Part shown: piece after piece, positions 52,241 through 61,997 of the stretch | How positions within the stretch are numbered: position 1 is the stretch's first letter | Layout: each line of letters opens with the position of its first letter | Source: Schlesneria sp. | GTDB lineage: Bacteria > Planctomycetota > Planctomycetia > Planctomycetales > Planctomycetaceae | DNA: 64,000 nucleotides | Direction of reading: 5' to 3' | NCBI GenBank assembly: GCA_028291515.1 | Contig: JAQGHU010000040.1 | Span: 62,001 to 126,000, forward strand | The notes under the pieces: generated by a model | Seen by the model: the letters and a program-made list of their open reading frames with translations, nothing else | Told to the model about the DNA's origin: nothing | The model's database searches: none | Program-made: the position numbers and the translations under genes

Positions 52241-55200
52241 ATGAATCTTCGAATCAAACGGTGTTGGTCAGGACTCATGGCTTGGGCCGCTTTGACGGGT
52301 ATTGCCGTCGCTCAATCGCCAAATGAGCCGGAAGGGTCTGTGAAACTGGGGCAACCCCCAGTGACTCAGGCATCGCCCGAGGCCACTGAAGGCACCGTCC
52401 AATTAGGTACGGCACCTGCTGCCGATCCAGGACCGCTGACGCAGTTGTCGGCACCTGGAATCGGGTATAGCAATGGTGGCGGTGGTGGCAACTACTTCCC
52501 CTTCCAGAACGTTGATAACCGGTATCAGCCGCGCTACAACGTCGATTCCCGTGGCGGCGGGCTGTACGGCTATTCCGGCGGTTATACCACCGTCGGTGCG
52601 TTCGTGCCGTTCTCCATCGACGCGGATGACGAGGCGATTTTCTTCGTCGACGGTCGCGGGTTGATCACCTACGACAACCAAGGCGGTGGTGCCAACGTGG
52701 GTGCCGGTTGGCGATGGTGGATGCGTGAGTTCGACTCCGTTGTGGGCTTGTCGACCTGGTACGACAACTCGACCGGCGGTATCGGACCAAACTTCAACCA
52801 GATTGGTCTAAGCTTTGAATACTTGAGCCGCTACGTGGACTACCGCATCAACGGATATATTCCGGTTGGTTCGAAAGATCACATTGGGACATCGGCATTG
52901 GCCTCAACTGCGTCGTGCATGGGCAATAACATTGTCTTCCAACGCACGACACAAGTTGCACAGGCTTACACTGGTTTAGACTTCGAAACAGGCGGTCCGC
53001 TGCCGCTGATCGGTCGCTATGGAGTGAACGGCTATATCGGCGGTTACCACTTCATGGGAACAGGACAGGCTGGCGGAAGCTTCACCGGTGTGAGCGGACG
53101 ATTCCTCTCGCAAATCAACGAAGATGTTTCGTTCGGTATGCAGGTCACCAACGATCACACGTTTGGACTGAATACCCAGTTCCAAGTCTTCGTTACTCTT
53201 CCAGATGGCATGCCCAGCCGCTGGATGCGTAATCCTGCGGTTCAAGATCGCATGACACAGTCGGTCTTCCGTCAGTTCCGAGCGATCACGCATATTGACG
53301 CTGTGAAGACGAATGAAGAGGCAATTAATCCGCTGACCAACAAGCCATACTTCGTGGCCTTCATCAATCCAAACCTGACCACCGGTGGTTCTGGCACGGA
53401 CGAGAATCCATTCAATTCGGTTGCTCAATTCAACAGCCTGACCGCACTGCAACGAGCATCTTACGATGTCATCCTCGTAAATGGTCGTGTTGACGGCACC
53501 AGTACCAATCTCGACACCGGATTGGGCACTGCAGCTCCCGCTTTGGGCCTGCAACTGTCAAGCAACCAGCACCTCTGGGGTGCGAACATCGTGCATGATT
53601 TTGTGACCCCAAGCGGAACGTTCCAGTTCCAATGCTCTGATGGTTCGGCAACACCGATCCTGGTTAACCAGCAAACGACCGGCGGTAACGTGATTACCCT
53701 GGCCGACAACAACGAAGTGTCTGGCTTCAAGATCAATGGTGCCACGCCTCTCGGAACCCAGAACTACGGCATCCGCAGCCAGGCGGGTGGAATCACCGGC
53801 GGCTTCAACATCAACAACAACAGCTTCATCAATACTCTGTCTGCAGTTCAGTTGACACATAGCGGCAGTGCTGTGGGTCGGCTGGTGAATAACACTGTGA
53901 CTGGTGGTCCGGCAACCGGATCCGCAATCGGGTTCCAATCAAATGCTGGCTTCGAAGTGACACAAACTGCTGGAACGCTTGGCCTGTACGTTCAAGGCAA
54001 TACGATCACCGACGTGAAGGGTGAAGACGCCAATGGAAATGGCGTTCTCGATCCTGGCGAAGACACGAACGGCAATGCCACTCTCGATATGGGCATCGGA
54101 ATGCGATTTATCGCCACCGGCGCGACGGCTGCAATTGATGCTAACGATCCGACAAACACGACCCTCCCTTTGGGTATTCTGAGCAACACTGTCAGCGGCA
54201 GTGGAGCTGGGATCGAACTTGACGCCCTGGCGGGTGGGAAGGTCAATGCCGCGGTCCAAGGTAACACTCTCAGCAACAACACGACCGACTCCAGTGTCGT
54301 CCCAACGGCAGGATTCGGCTTCAAGGCTGTGGCCGACGGGGTTGGCAGTGTGATGTCGATCGGAACGTACATCGACAACCAAACCAACAACAACGAGGGT
54401 GACGGTGCGGTACTCGCTGCACGCAACGGCGGAGTACTGCAGGTTGTGGGCGACATCGTCGGCCCGCAATCCGGCGGTACCGCAGTCGGTGATACTTTCA
54501 CCGGCAACAAGGGCGATGGCCTGCGAGTTGAAGCTGATAACGGAAACGTGCTGATTCAGTCAATCACCAGCACGACGTTCGACACGAATGGCAAAAATGG
54601 CCTGAACCTGATGGCTACGAATGGCGGTCTAATCCAGATCACCGATCCGTTGGCCGGGAATTCCTTCACCGGAAATGGGCTGAATGGCCTGTTGGTCAAT
54701 GCGCAGAATGGCACGATCGACGTCATGCTTAACACTACGACATTGCCGAACATCTTCACAACGAACGGTGGCGATGGATTGTTGTTCCAGACCGCCACAG
54801 GTGGTCTGATTAACACAGACCTGGCTGGTGTGACATCGACTGGCAACACAAAAGACGGGATCGGGTTCTTCCTGGATGGCGGTGTGATCAACGTCACCAA
54901 CATTCAGTCAAACATTGCCACAGGCAACGGACAAGACGGCCTGAGCATCGTCAATAGCAATGGTGGTACCTTCAACACCAATCTCGTTGGTGGATTAACG
55001 CCAGCCTTGGGCAACGATTTCTCCAACAATACCCGTGCGGGTCTGTTCTTCGGTGGTGTGACACCACCAACCCCGCTGTCGTTCAACAACATTGTACAGA
55101 TCGCCAACAACAACTTTAACCGTACGACCACAGGAACTGACGGGATTCTGTTCGACACGACGAACGTCCTGACCTCCAACTCAGGTGCTCTGACTTTGCT

Positions 55201-57370
55201 GACTCAGAACACCTTTGTCGGTGGAGCGAATACTGCTGATCGAGGTGTCGGCGGTACGGTGAATGGTGGGGGCATCGGATTTGCCTTCGGTGATAACAGA
55301 CTCTCAAACACCAACACCTTTACGTCCAACAAAGACGCGAATATCGGATTGATTCTGAATGGTGATTCAACCAACGTGATTACGATCGATAATCACGACT
55401 TGTCAGGGGTCGTGAACGGAGCCAACGCGACGTTCAATGGTGAAGGCGTTGCGTTCATCGTCCAGGACACGGCAACACTGGCTGGCTTTATTCAACGGTC
55501 GACGATCAACAACAATGCGAACGACGGCATCAGAATCGATGTCAGCGGTACTGCACTTCCAACGGAATTCGCGTCGGTTAACAACTTTGTGATCGGGGGA
55601 ACCACGGCGAATCTCGGTAACACCATTCAAGGAAACGGGACCAACGGTATCGAAGTTAACCGGACGACGAATGGCGAAGTCAACAATATGCAGATTCTCA
55701 ACAACACCATCCAGACTAATACGACTAACGGTATCCGACTGGTGGCCTCGAACCAGCCGAACCAGGATACGTATGTCATTAACAACAACTTGATCACTGC
55801 AAACGGGTTTGACGGAATCCAACTGCGGGTGGAAGCTGATGCTTCGATCAATGCGATGATTGATCTGAATACGATCACTGGCAACGGTACGGCCGGCAAT
55901 CCAATCTTCGGTAGCGGTATCCATACGTTGGAACAAGCTAACAGTGCTAACGACCTGCGATTCGTCGCTGGTATCTGGACCCGCAACACGATCACAGGCA
56001 ACAACCTCGACGGTATTGACCTTGACTCCGCCATGACCACGCTCGTGATTGGGGATCCTGTCGATACGACGTTGGGCAACTTTATCTCAGCGAACAAGCG
56101 AAACGGGGTGAATGTCGAGGGCGCCACAGGTGCGGGTGAAGTCGTCATCGGCAGCAACGTGATCTCTCTGAACGGCACAGCAGGTACTGTCGGCACAGCC
56201 AACGAATCCGCCGGTATCATGGCGAATGTTCGTCCCACCAGTAACGTGACGATCATCAACAACCAGATTGTCAACAACCTCGGAGACGGAATTCAATACG
56301 GGATCAACCGAAACTTCATTGGTTCCGGTCAGCTTCAGGTTATTGGCAACAATGTCGCCTTCAACGATGGTCGCGGATTGGACATCTTGAACCTTGGTGA
56401 CGACTTCATCCAAGTCACGGTCGACAGCAACGTGTTCAATCGCAACCTGCTGGAAGGTGTGTATGTCGTCAATACGGCCTCCCGAACGCAGGACCAGTTC
56501 AGTGCCCAAACGGTCGCGATGGCCGCTGATGGAAACGTCTTCCGCGATCCTGTCATCGAAATGCAATTCACTAATAATCAGGTCATCGGAAACGGCTTCG
56601 GAACAACTGCGGGTACAACTGCCACAGGCTTGGTTGTGCGTGTCGGAACTAGCGGTGCCACAAGTAGTGCGAGCGATCTTGGCGGATTCGCCAGTGACGG
56701 TGGGCCTGTCGCAGTGGGAGCGAGTCCATTCGGAACCTCGACGTTCCGAGGTGGTGTGACGATGACCGTAGACAACAATCAGTTCAGCGGTAACTTCGGG
56801 GATGACCTCAAGTTCGCGTCGTTCGTCTCGACCGTCGATCCAAACACAGGGACAGCATGGGATCTCGGTGCTGCTCCTCCAACATTTAACACGAACGGAT
56901 ATCAGAGCGACCCACTGGCTCGATTGGACCTGTATTTCCGCAACAACACCTATGATGGTCAAGGGACCGATATCACAAGCGGTATCAACAACGCTCAAGG
57001 GATTGCCAACGGATCTCAGTCGAACGTGGCTTACTACAACAATGCGGACGGGGTCTTCAAATCTCGTACTGGGTTTAACAACAACGACCCAACCCAGTCT
57101 GGTCCATTCACCAGTGCCACCCGACGTCGAAATGCTCAACGTCAGGCATCACGATCAATCACCGGTTTTACGAATCCGAACAACCCTGTTGGGGCGAGCT
57201 TTGTCTTCCCTGGCGTTGGCGAAAGTACCTTCCGAGTTAGTTCGGACAGTGACACAATCGACTTCCTGCTGGATAACGAACCCGTCACGAGCCCTGCAGA
57301 TTGGAATGGATTTAACTTCAACAACGTCAATACCGTCGGCGAAGCACCCTTTGGTTGGGGTTCCTTCTAA
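52241..57370 (+). CDS. Giant surface protein: inverse-autotransporter-like barrel plus beta-helix
   Basis: 1,709 residues from ATG 52241 (GGAG six bases upstream; the frame runs open to 52052 without protein-like sequence). Signal peptide 1-26 (MAWAALTGIAVAQ). Residues ~98-320 are barrel-like: alternating aromatic strands as in NVGAGWRWWMREFDSVVGLS, IGLSFEYLSRYVDYRINGYI and GVNGYIGGYHFMGTG, resembling the intimin/invasin inverse-autotransporter domain. From ~430 to ~1600 runs a right-handed beta-helix of short repeats rich in NN, GNG and NGT, for instance FTGNGLNGLLVNAQNGTIDV. An EF-hand/dockerin-like calcium loop is at ~595-615 (DANGNGVLDPGEDTNGN). It would sit in the outer membrane with the helix outside, as an adhesin or polymer-binding protein. 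A terminator follows at once. Confidence 0.85.
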   Translation: MNLRIKRCWSGLMAWAALTGIAVAQSPNEPEGSVKLGQPPVTQASPEATEGTVQLGTAPAADPGPLTQLSAPGIGYSNGGGGGNYFPFQNVDNRYQPRYNVDSRGGGLYGYSGGYTTVGAFVPFSIDADDEAIFFVDGRGLITYDNQGGGANVGAGWRWWMREFDSVVGLSTWYDNSTGGIGPNFNQIGLSFEYLSRYVDYRINGYIPVGSKDHIGTSALASTASCMGNNIVFQRTTQVAQAYTGLDFETGGPLPLIGRYGVNGYIGGYHFMGTGQAGGSFTGVSGRFLSQINEDVSFGMQVTNDHTFGLNTQFQVFVTLPDGMPSRWMRNPAVQDRMTQSVFRQFRAITHIDAVKTNEEAINPLTNKPYFVAFINPNLTTGGSGTDENPFNSVAQFNSLTALQRASYDVILVNGRVDGTSTNLDTGLGTAAPALGLQLSSNQHLWGANIVHDFVTPSGTFQFQCSDGSATPILVNQQTTGGNVITLADNNEVSGFKINGATPLGTQNYGIRSQAGGITGGFNINNNSFINTLSAVQLTHSGSAVGRLVNNTVTGGPATGSAIGFQSNAGFEVTQTAGTLGLYVQGNTITDVKGEDANGNGVLDPGEDTNGNATLDMGIGMRFIATGATAAIDANDPTNTTLPLGILSNTVSGSGAGIELDALAGGKVNAAVQGNTLSNNTTDSSVVPTAGFGFKAVADGVGSVMSIGTYIDNQTNNNEGDGAVLAARNGGVLQVVGDIVGPQSGGTAVGDTFTGNKGDGLRVEADNGNVLIQSITSTTFDTNGKNGLNLMATNGGLIQITDPLAGNSFTGNGLNGLLVNAQNGTIDVMLNTTTLPNIFTTNGGDGLLFQTATGGLINTDLAGVTSTGNTKDGIGFFLDGGVINVTNIQSNIATGNGQDGLSIVNSNGGTFNTNLVGGLTPALGNDFSNNTRAGLFFGGVTPPTPLSFNNIVQIANNNFNRTTTGTDGILFDTTNVLTSNSGALTLLTQNTFVGGANTADRGVGGTVNGGGIGFAFGDNRLSNTNTFTSNKDANIGLILNGDSTNVITIDNHDLSGVVNGANATFNGEGVAFIVQDTATLAGFIQRSTINNNANDGIRIDVSGTALPTEFASVNNFVIGGTTANLGNTIQGNGTNGIEVNRTTNGEVNNMQILNNTIQTNTTNGIRLVASNQPNQDTYVINNNLITANGFDGIQLRVEADASINAMIDLNTITGNGTAGNPIFGSGIHTLEQANSANDLRFVAGIWTRNTITGNNLDGIDLDSAMTTLVIGDPVDTTLGNFISANKRNGVNVEGATGAGEVVIGSNVISLNGTAGTVGTANESAGIMANVRPTSNVTIINNQIVNNLGDGIQYGINRNFIGSGQLQVIGNNVAFNDGRGLDILNLGDDFIQVTVDSNVFNRNLLEGVYVVNTASRTQDQFSAQTVAMAADGNVFRDPVIEMQFTNNQVIGNGFGTTAGTTATGLVVRVGTSGATSSASDLGGFASDGGPVAVGASPFGTSTFRGGVTMTVDNNQFSGNFGDDLKFASFVSTVDPNTGTAWDLGAAPPTFNTNGYQSDPLARLDLYFRNNTYDGQGTDITSGINNAQGIANGSQSNVAYYNNADGVFKSRTGFNNNDPTQSGPFTSATRRRNAQRQASRSITGFTNPNNPVGASFVFPGVGESTFRVSSDSDTIDFLLDNEPVTSPADWNGFNFNNVNTVGEAPFGWGSF

Positions 57371-57398
57371 GAAGGCAAGCGTTACCTGAAAAACTCTG

Positions 57399-57433
57399 AC
57401 ACGCCGCACCTTCAAACGTGCGGCGTGTTTTCT
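57399..57433. terminator. Intrinsic terminator after the giant gene
   Basis: Perfect 11-base stem ACACGCCGCAC / GTGCGGCGTGT (57399-57409 and 57418-57428), eight-base loop, then TTTCTTTTT. The stop codon of the convergent isomerase gene (57412-57414) lies in its loop, so the hairpin also codes the last residues of that protein (NTPHV). Confidence 0.9.
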
Positions 57434-58278
57434 TTTTGATCCTTGGCAATGCCGATCGATCGCGTCAGAAACTGGAAGGACTCTTTCAGAACTTCCGGAG
57501 CAATATGACTATGGCGACTCAGTTCGACGTTCAAGCCGCCTCGATAGTCCAGATCTTGCAAGGCCTTGAATACGGACGGAAAATCGATGGTCCCTTCGCC
57601 GAACCGCAAGTGATCGTGAACCCCGCGATTCATATCCTCGATGTGAATCGTATAGATGCGGTCATGCCATTCGGCCAGGTAATCTGCAATCGGTTTCGGT
57701 TCGAGGCAATGTACGTGTCCAATGTCGACGCAAAGTCCGAAGCCCGGCCCATCGACATGCGACAGCAATTCGCGGAAGTCGTCAAACGTCTGGATGAACA
57801 TGCCAGGTTCGGGTTCGAACGCCAATTTCACGTCTTGTTTGTTGGCATAGTCGATGACTTCACGAATGCCAGTTGCCAGCCGGCCGAAGACTTCGTTACG
57901 CGACGCATCGTCGCGAACGATTCCGGCCCAGAACGAGACCGCCTCGGACCGCAGTTCGCGTGCGATGTCGATGCACCGCTTCAGGAAGTCGATCCGGATT
58001 ACTCGCTGTTTCGGCAGCGGGCTGACTAGAGTCGGCTCATGCTTGTGCCGTGGGTCCAACAAAAACCTCGCCCCTGTTTCGATGCACGAGATCATGTCGT
58101 ACCGCGCTAATGTCTGGCGCATGCGGTCGATTTCGAGAGGCAGGTTCGGCGAATAGGGATCCAGGCAATGATGATCAATCGTGATCGCGACCGAGCGATA
58201 ACCGATCTCGTGCATCAGTTCCAGTGCCTGCAGCCAAAGATGTCCTGTCAATCCGTTTGTGTTGTAACCCAACCGCAT
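57412..58278 (-). CDS. Sugar-phosphate isomerase/epimerase-like TIM-barrel protein
   Basis: 288 residues from ATG 58278 (AGGA five bases upstream). Xylose-isomerase-like TIM barrel: RLGYNTNGLTGHL, SVAITIDHHCLDPY, then KLAFEPEPGMFIQTFDDF (metal-binding Glu), FGLCVDIGHVHCLEP (Asp and His), IYTIHIEDMNRGVHDHL and GGLNVELSRHSHI. The metal ligands of the AP-endonuclease-2 family therefore appear intact. Planctomycetes carry many of these; the substrate is unknown. It lies 79 bases downstream of the PVC haem protein gene on the same strand, so the two may be co-transcribed. Confidence 0.88.
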   Translation of the reverse strand: MRLGYNTNGLTGHLWLQALELMHEIGYRSVAITIDHHCLDPYSPNLPLEIDRMRQTLARYDMISCIETGARFLLDPRHKHEPTLVSPLPKQRVIRIDFLKRCIDIARELRSEAVSFWAGIVRDDASRNEVFGRLATGIREVIDYANKQDVKLAFEPEPGMFIQTFDDFRELLSHVDGPGFGLCVDIGHVHCLEPKPIADYLAEWHDRIYTIHIEDMNRGVHDHLRFGEGTIDFPSVFKALQDLDYRGGLNVELSRHSHIAPEVLKESFQFLTRSIGIAKDQKENTPHV

Positions 58279-58357
58279 ATTGATCCTGCTCGACAAATTT
58301 TCTGACAATTGATGTTGGCGATCTACTCCATTTCCCAACTCAGGTTAATGTCTGCAT

Positions 58358-61300
58358 CTATTTTGGGGCGGGAACCTGAGCTTTGATGAAAGCGATCAGA
58401 TCGGCCAGTGCCTGCTGGTCGATGTCCTTCTCCAGGCCTTCGGGCATCAATGATTGTCCGGTGGAGACCAATTCATCGATGGCCTCTCGCAGCACGACAT
58501 CCTCTTTGGCCTCCGCTCGTTTTAGAGTCAGGCTGGCGGTTGTTTCAACGGAGATAATCCCCGCATGAACCGTTCCCTGCTTGGTAATCGCGGTATAGGT
58601 CTGAAAGCTCGGCTGAGCTTCCCGGTTCGGGTCAAGAATCGCGACTAATAAATCGGCGGATGACTTGTTTTGTACACTCGCGAGATCGGGACCGACTTGA
58701 TGGCCTGAAGTTCCTGATCGGTGGCATTGCACGCACGTCTTACCATAAAGCATTTTCCCACGCTCTTGATTTCCTTCCAGTTCCAGAGCGGGCTGGTAGT
58801 CGGCGACGACCTGCTTGCGGTTGCTCGGGGGATCGGCCAAAACTTTGCGGGCCGCTTCACGAACCATGGTATTAGGATGATTCAACAGCAACTGACGCTT
58901 GTCCCGTTCAATTTCTCCAATCTTGATTTCTCCGACTTCAACAGCTTTGATCAGTGCTGTTGCTCCGCGAGCTGAGCCGACAAGCTGGTCAACCGCTTCG
59001 CGCCGTGTTGTCGGGCCGAATGCTTTCCACGGCGCGATGATCAAATCTGTGGAATGCAGTGTATTGCTGATCGCGAGGGCTTTCACCGCCGATTGCTGAA
59101 GCGAAGGAGAAGTCTGAGGTGTACACAACTGCGGAAGAGTTTGCTCAACGAGATCGCCGTCGGCGTAAGCCATCAAAGCGACCGCAGAGATGCGATCCGC
59201 CTCCAAAGCGGCAGCATCAAGCGATTTTACGGCCGCTTGCTGAAAGACCTTGGCGAGCGACGTATTGACATTTTGATTACGTGCCTCCGCCAAAACATTC
59301 GCGATGGAAGTTCCGCGCCGCCGCAATCCTTCTCCAAAAGCTGATAACACGGCAAAACGAGTCTGTTCGGGAACACTCGGTTTTGAAGTCGCGACGAGAA
59401 ACTGAACGGCGTCGTTCGTTTTTGGCGAAGATCCAATCAGTAGCGCCAATTCGACCAATAGTGGACGAACAACTTCTGTTTCTCCGGCCAGCAGCTCTGC
59501 AGCCAAGCTTCCCATGTACGGATGGACCGATGACAGCCACGCAACGCGCAGGTCAGGATCGCTGGCCGCAGCGCGGGCCAGCTCTTTCAACCCGGGAACG
59601 GCCCGCCTGGCATCCAGTTGTCCCAGTGACAATGCCCATTGCCAGCGAAGTTTTGGCGGCCCATCAGCTAGCAGCGTCGTGATCCGCTTCAGGCACTCGC
59701 TACTGCGGAGATTCTCGAACAAGATGATTCCGTGACGCTGCACTCGCGGATCGGGATCATGCAGCAACCCCAACACATCAGTTTCATTGAGAGCTCGCAA
59801 ACCTTGCAGTGCCAAGGCCGCATGCAGCCTCGCGACCGAACTGAACGGGGGTGTACGCTTGGGTAGCCAGGGTAGCGAGGAAGAGGTGACCACCCGCAGT
59901 TGGTCGATGGCCGAGTTATTCTGGCGTTCAACCAGCAGACGTTGCGCGGTGTCGCGGACAGATCCATGAGGCGAATTCAGCTGTGTGACAAGTTCAATCG
60001 TCGTCGCGCGGCTTAAATCAGGAAGTGGCAGTGTTGAACGCTTCATATCCGACGAAACCAAACGCCAGATCCGCCCTTTGTCGAATCCACTTTCGAGATC
60101 GCACAGTGCCTTGATGTCTTCGGGAATCGAAGCGGGGTGTTCAATGGTTTCGCGATACATGTCCAGCATGTACAGCGTTCCATCGGGCGCGTTGACAAAA
60201 TTCGCCGGGCGAAACCAATTGTCTGTGGAGGTCAGGAATTCGCAATTGGCATCCGCACGTTCCGCAATAAAGCCGATGCCATCCTCGGTCAACTTCTTCC
60301 GATGGACGAGATTTCCACCCACATCGCCGATGAAGACGTTTCCGAGATAGTCAGCAGGATAAGCCCCTCCGCGATAGACCGTGATTCCCGTCGCTGAAGT
60401 GAAGAATCCAATCGGAACCAGTTCGGTGGGAGGCAGCCGCTTGGCAAATTCTGGATCCGCCGCGCGGCGCGCGGTGCGGACGAGTCGCCACGGTTCAGCG
60501 GAGCTTTTGCGAAAGACGACTGCAGCAGCCCCTTCTTTCGCAATCGGGCGAATGACGCTGGGGATACTGAGTTGCGGATTGCGTTCCAGGTAGTGCAACG
60601 GCCAGGCGACATGGACAATGTGATTGCTGTTCGAGCAAATGAATCGCTCGCCATAGTCATCGATCGTATGACCAAACTGTTGGCCTCCCGAAACCATCGT
60701 GATTTCGTTCGTCATAGGGTCAAGTCGCAGATCGCGACGGCCGGGCGTCAGCTTTCGTTCCGCAGTTGTTCCGTGCGCGGGAATCGTCAAATCACCGCCT
60801 GCCATCCCCGAAGAGAAATAGATCGCGTTGTCGCGTCCCCATTCCAATCCATTCGCCAGACCTTGCACATTCGTCTGGCTGAAGCCGGTACAAATGACGT
60901 CTTTCTGATCGGCGACATCATCGCCATTGAGATCCTTCATGTAATACAGATGGGGCGGAGCGAGCACGTACACTCCCCCTTTCGAACAACACACCGACTG
61001 TGCCCAGCGCAGCTTGTCAGCAAACACAACGCTCTTGTCCATCTGCCCGTCGGCGTTCGTATCTGACAGCAGGCGAATTCGACTCCAGCTTTCTGGCCGC
61101 TGATCTCGATACTTCTGAGGTCGTTGCTCGGGCAGAAAAGGATAGTCGGACATCTCGACTACGTACATCCGATTTCGCTCGTCGAATGCCGCGTCGATTG
61201 GATTCGCGATCTGCGGTTCACTCGCCACTAATTCCAGCGAGAAGCCATGCTGCAGCTCAAATGACTTCAAAGCTTCATCAGGAGACTTGGACGGGATCCG

Positions 61301-61414
61301 CGGCATCAGGTCCGCCAGCGGTTTGTCCTCGGCGCAACGAGCACTATGCGTAATCCAAAACTGACTAAAGATGGCGGCAACAACAAATAGCCAGGCCGTG
61401 TGGTTGCGACACAT
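58358..61414 (-). CDS. PVC-type haem-binding dehydrogenase-like protein with HEAT repeats
   Basis: 1,018 residues from ATG 61414 (GGAG nine bases upstream). Signal peptide 1-28 (WLFVVAAIFSQFW). Residues ~35-430 form an NHL/soluble-glucose-dehydrogenase-like propeller of the membrane-bound dehydrogenase kind (GFSLELVASEPQIANPIDAA, RMYVVEMSDYP, GTLYMLDMYRETIEHP). Residues ~470-850 are helical HEAT-like (DPDPRVQRHGIILFENLRSS). A single haem c site lies near residue 890 (CVQCHRSGTSGHQVGPDL), followed by LLVAILDPNREAQPSFQTY and LMPEGLEKDIDQQALADLI, the PVC haem-domain pattern. Electron transfer during sugar oxidation is the usual suggestion but not proven. Confidence 0.93.
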   Translation of the reverse strand: MCRNHTAWLFVVAAIFSQFWITHSARCAEDKPLADLMPRIPSKSPDEALKSFELQHGFSLELVASEPQIANPIDAAFDERNRMYVVEMSDYPFLPEQRPQKYRDQRPESWSRIRLLSDTNADGQMDKSVVFADKLRWAQSVCCSKGGVYVLAPPHLYYMKDLNGDDVADQKDVICTGFSQTNVQGLANGLEWGRDNAIYFSSGMAGGDLTIPAHGTTAERKLTPGRRDLRLDPMTNEITMVSGGQQFGHTIDDYGERFICSNSNHIVHVAWPLHYLERNPQLSIPSVIRPIAKEGAAAVVFRKSSAEPWRLVRTARRAADPEFAKRLPPTELVPIGFFTSATGITVYRGGAYPADYLGNVFIGDVGGNLVHRKKLTEDGIGFIAERADANCEFLTSTDNWFRPANFVNAPDGTLYMLDMYRETIEHPASIPEDIKALCDLESGFDKGRIWRLVSSDMKRSTLPLPDLSRATTIELVTQLNSPHGSVRDTAQRLLVERQNNSAIDQLRVVTSSSLPWLPKRTPPFSSVARLHAALALQGLRALNETDVLGLLHDPDPRVQRHGIILFENLRSSECLKRITTLLADGPPKLRWQWALSLGQLDARRAVPGLKELARAAASDPDLRVAWLSSVHPYMGSLAAELLAGETEVVRPLLVELALLIGSSPKTNDAVQFLVATSKPSVPEQTRFAVLSAFGEGLRRRGTSIANVLAEARNQNVNTSLAKVFQQAAVKSLDAAALEADRISAVALMAYADGDLVEQTLPQLCTPQTSPSLQQSAVKALAISNTLHSTDLIIAPWKAFGPTTRREAVDQLVGSARGATALIKAVEVGEIKIGEIERDKRQLLLNHPNTMVREAARKVLADPPSNRKQVVADYQPALELEGNQERGKMLYGKTCVQCHRSGTSGHQVGPDLASVQNKSSADLLVAILDPNREAQPSFQTYTAITKQGTVHAGIISVETTASLTLKRAEAKEDVVLREAIDELVSTGQSLMPEGLEKDIDQQALADLIAFIKAQVPAPK

Positions 61415-61630
61415 GAACTGGTTCTCCACAGGTGGGCTTTTGCGATGGGGCGTGACTGATTGAGAATACCGCATCGTGCCTGCGAAGCCACCCATCCATG
61501 ATCAGTATTCCATCTGGAACACTCCTCACTTCGGTGAAGCCCAGTCTGGGCCATGTCTTAGGTTTCGGTCATCTTCGTGAAGCCGAACTGCTGATATGGC
61601 ATCAACCTCGGCATCGGTCGCGAGCCTGGA

Positions 61631-61987
61631 TCAGTAAGAAGCCACTATTGCGATGGGCCGTTCTACTTCCGCTGAGTATATCGCATCCAGCAAAAATGCA
61701 ATCTCACGCGCAATAAGAGCAATCGCGAGATCACTGCCCCAGACGTTGAGGAGTGGAGATTCATCCGCGGCCCATTCACGCAAACCCAGCTTGCGACTGG
61801 ACACAACGACAGAAGCAGCATCCCGTCGAGGCTGAATGACTATCATTTCGCCGGGCTTGAATGGATTGGGTCGTGTGACTGGAGATCCCCTTACGAGCCG
61901 AGGGTCAGACTCGCAAAGCGCAATCCAGCGATCTCTATCCAACGGCGCACTGTCCGATTTCCCGACAATGACGCCGTGAAGTTCCAT
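61631..61987 (-). CDS. Conserved-looking small protein downstream of rseP, unknown function
   Basis: 118 residues starting at ATG 61987, only ten bases after the rseP stop, so it is very likely in that operon. Shows HGVIVGKSDSAPLDRDRWI, LVRGSPVTRPNPFKPGEMIV and SPLLNVWGSDLAIALIAREI. No membrane segment and no known domain. Downstream (61415-61630) lies only the gap to the PVC haem gene. Confidence 0.65.
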   Translation of the reverse strand: MELHGVIVGKSDSAPLDRDRWIALCESDPRLVRGSPVTRPNPFKPGEMIVIQPRRDAASVVVSSRKLGLREWAADESPLLNVWGSDLAIALIAREIAFLLDAIYSAEVERPIAIVASY

Positions 61988-61997
61988 TAATCGGTGA

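Noticed and set aside
55627-57139. Long minus-strand frames (216 and 350 codons) under the giant surface protein
   Set aside because: Antisense to a certain coding region with repeated asparagine/glycine codons; no ribosome-binding site or known domain.
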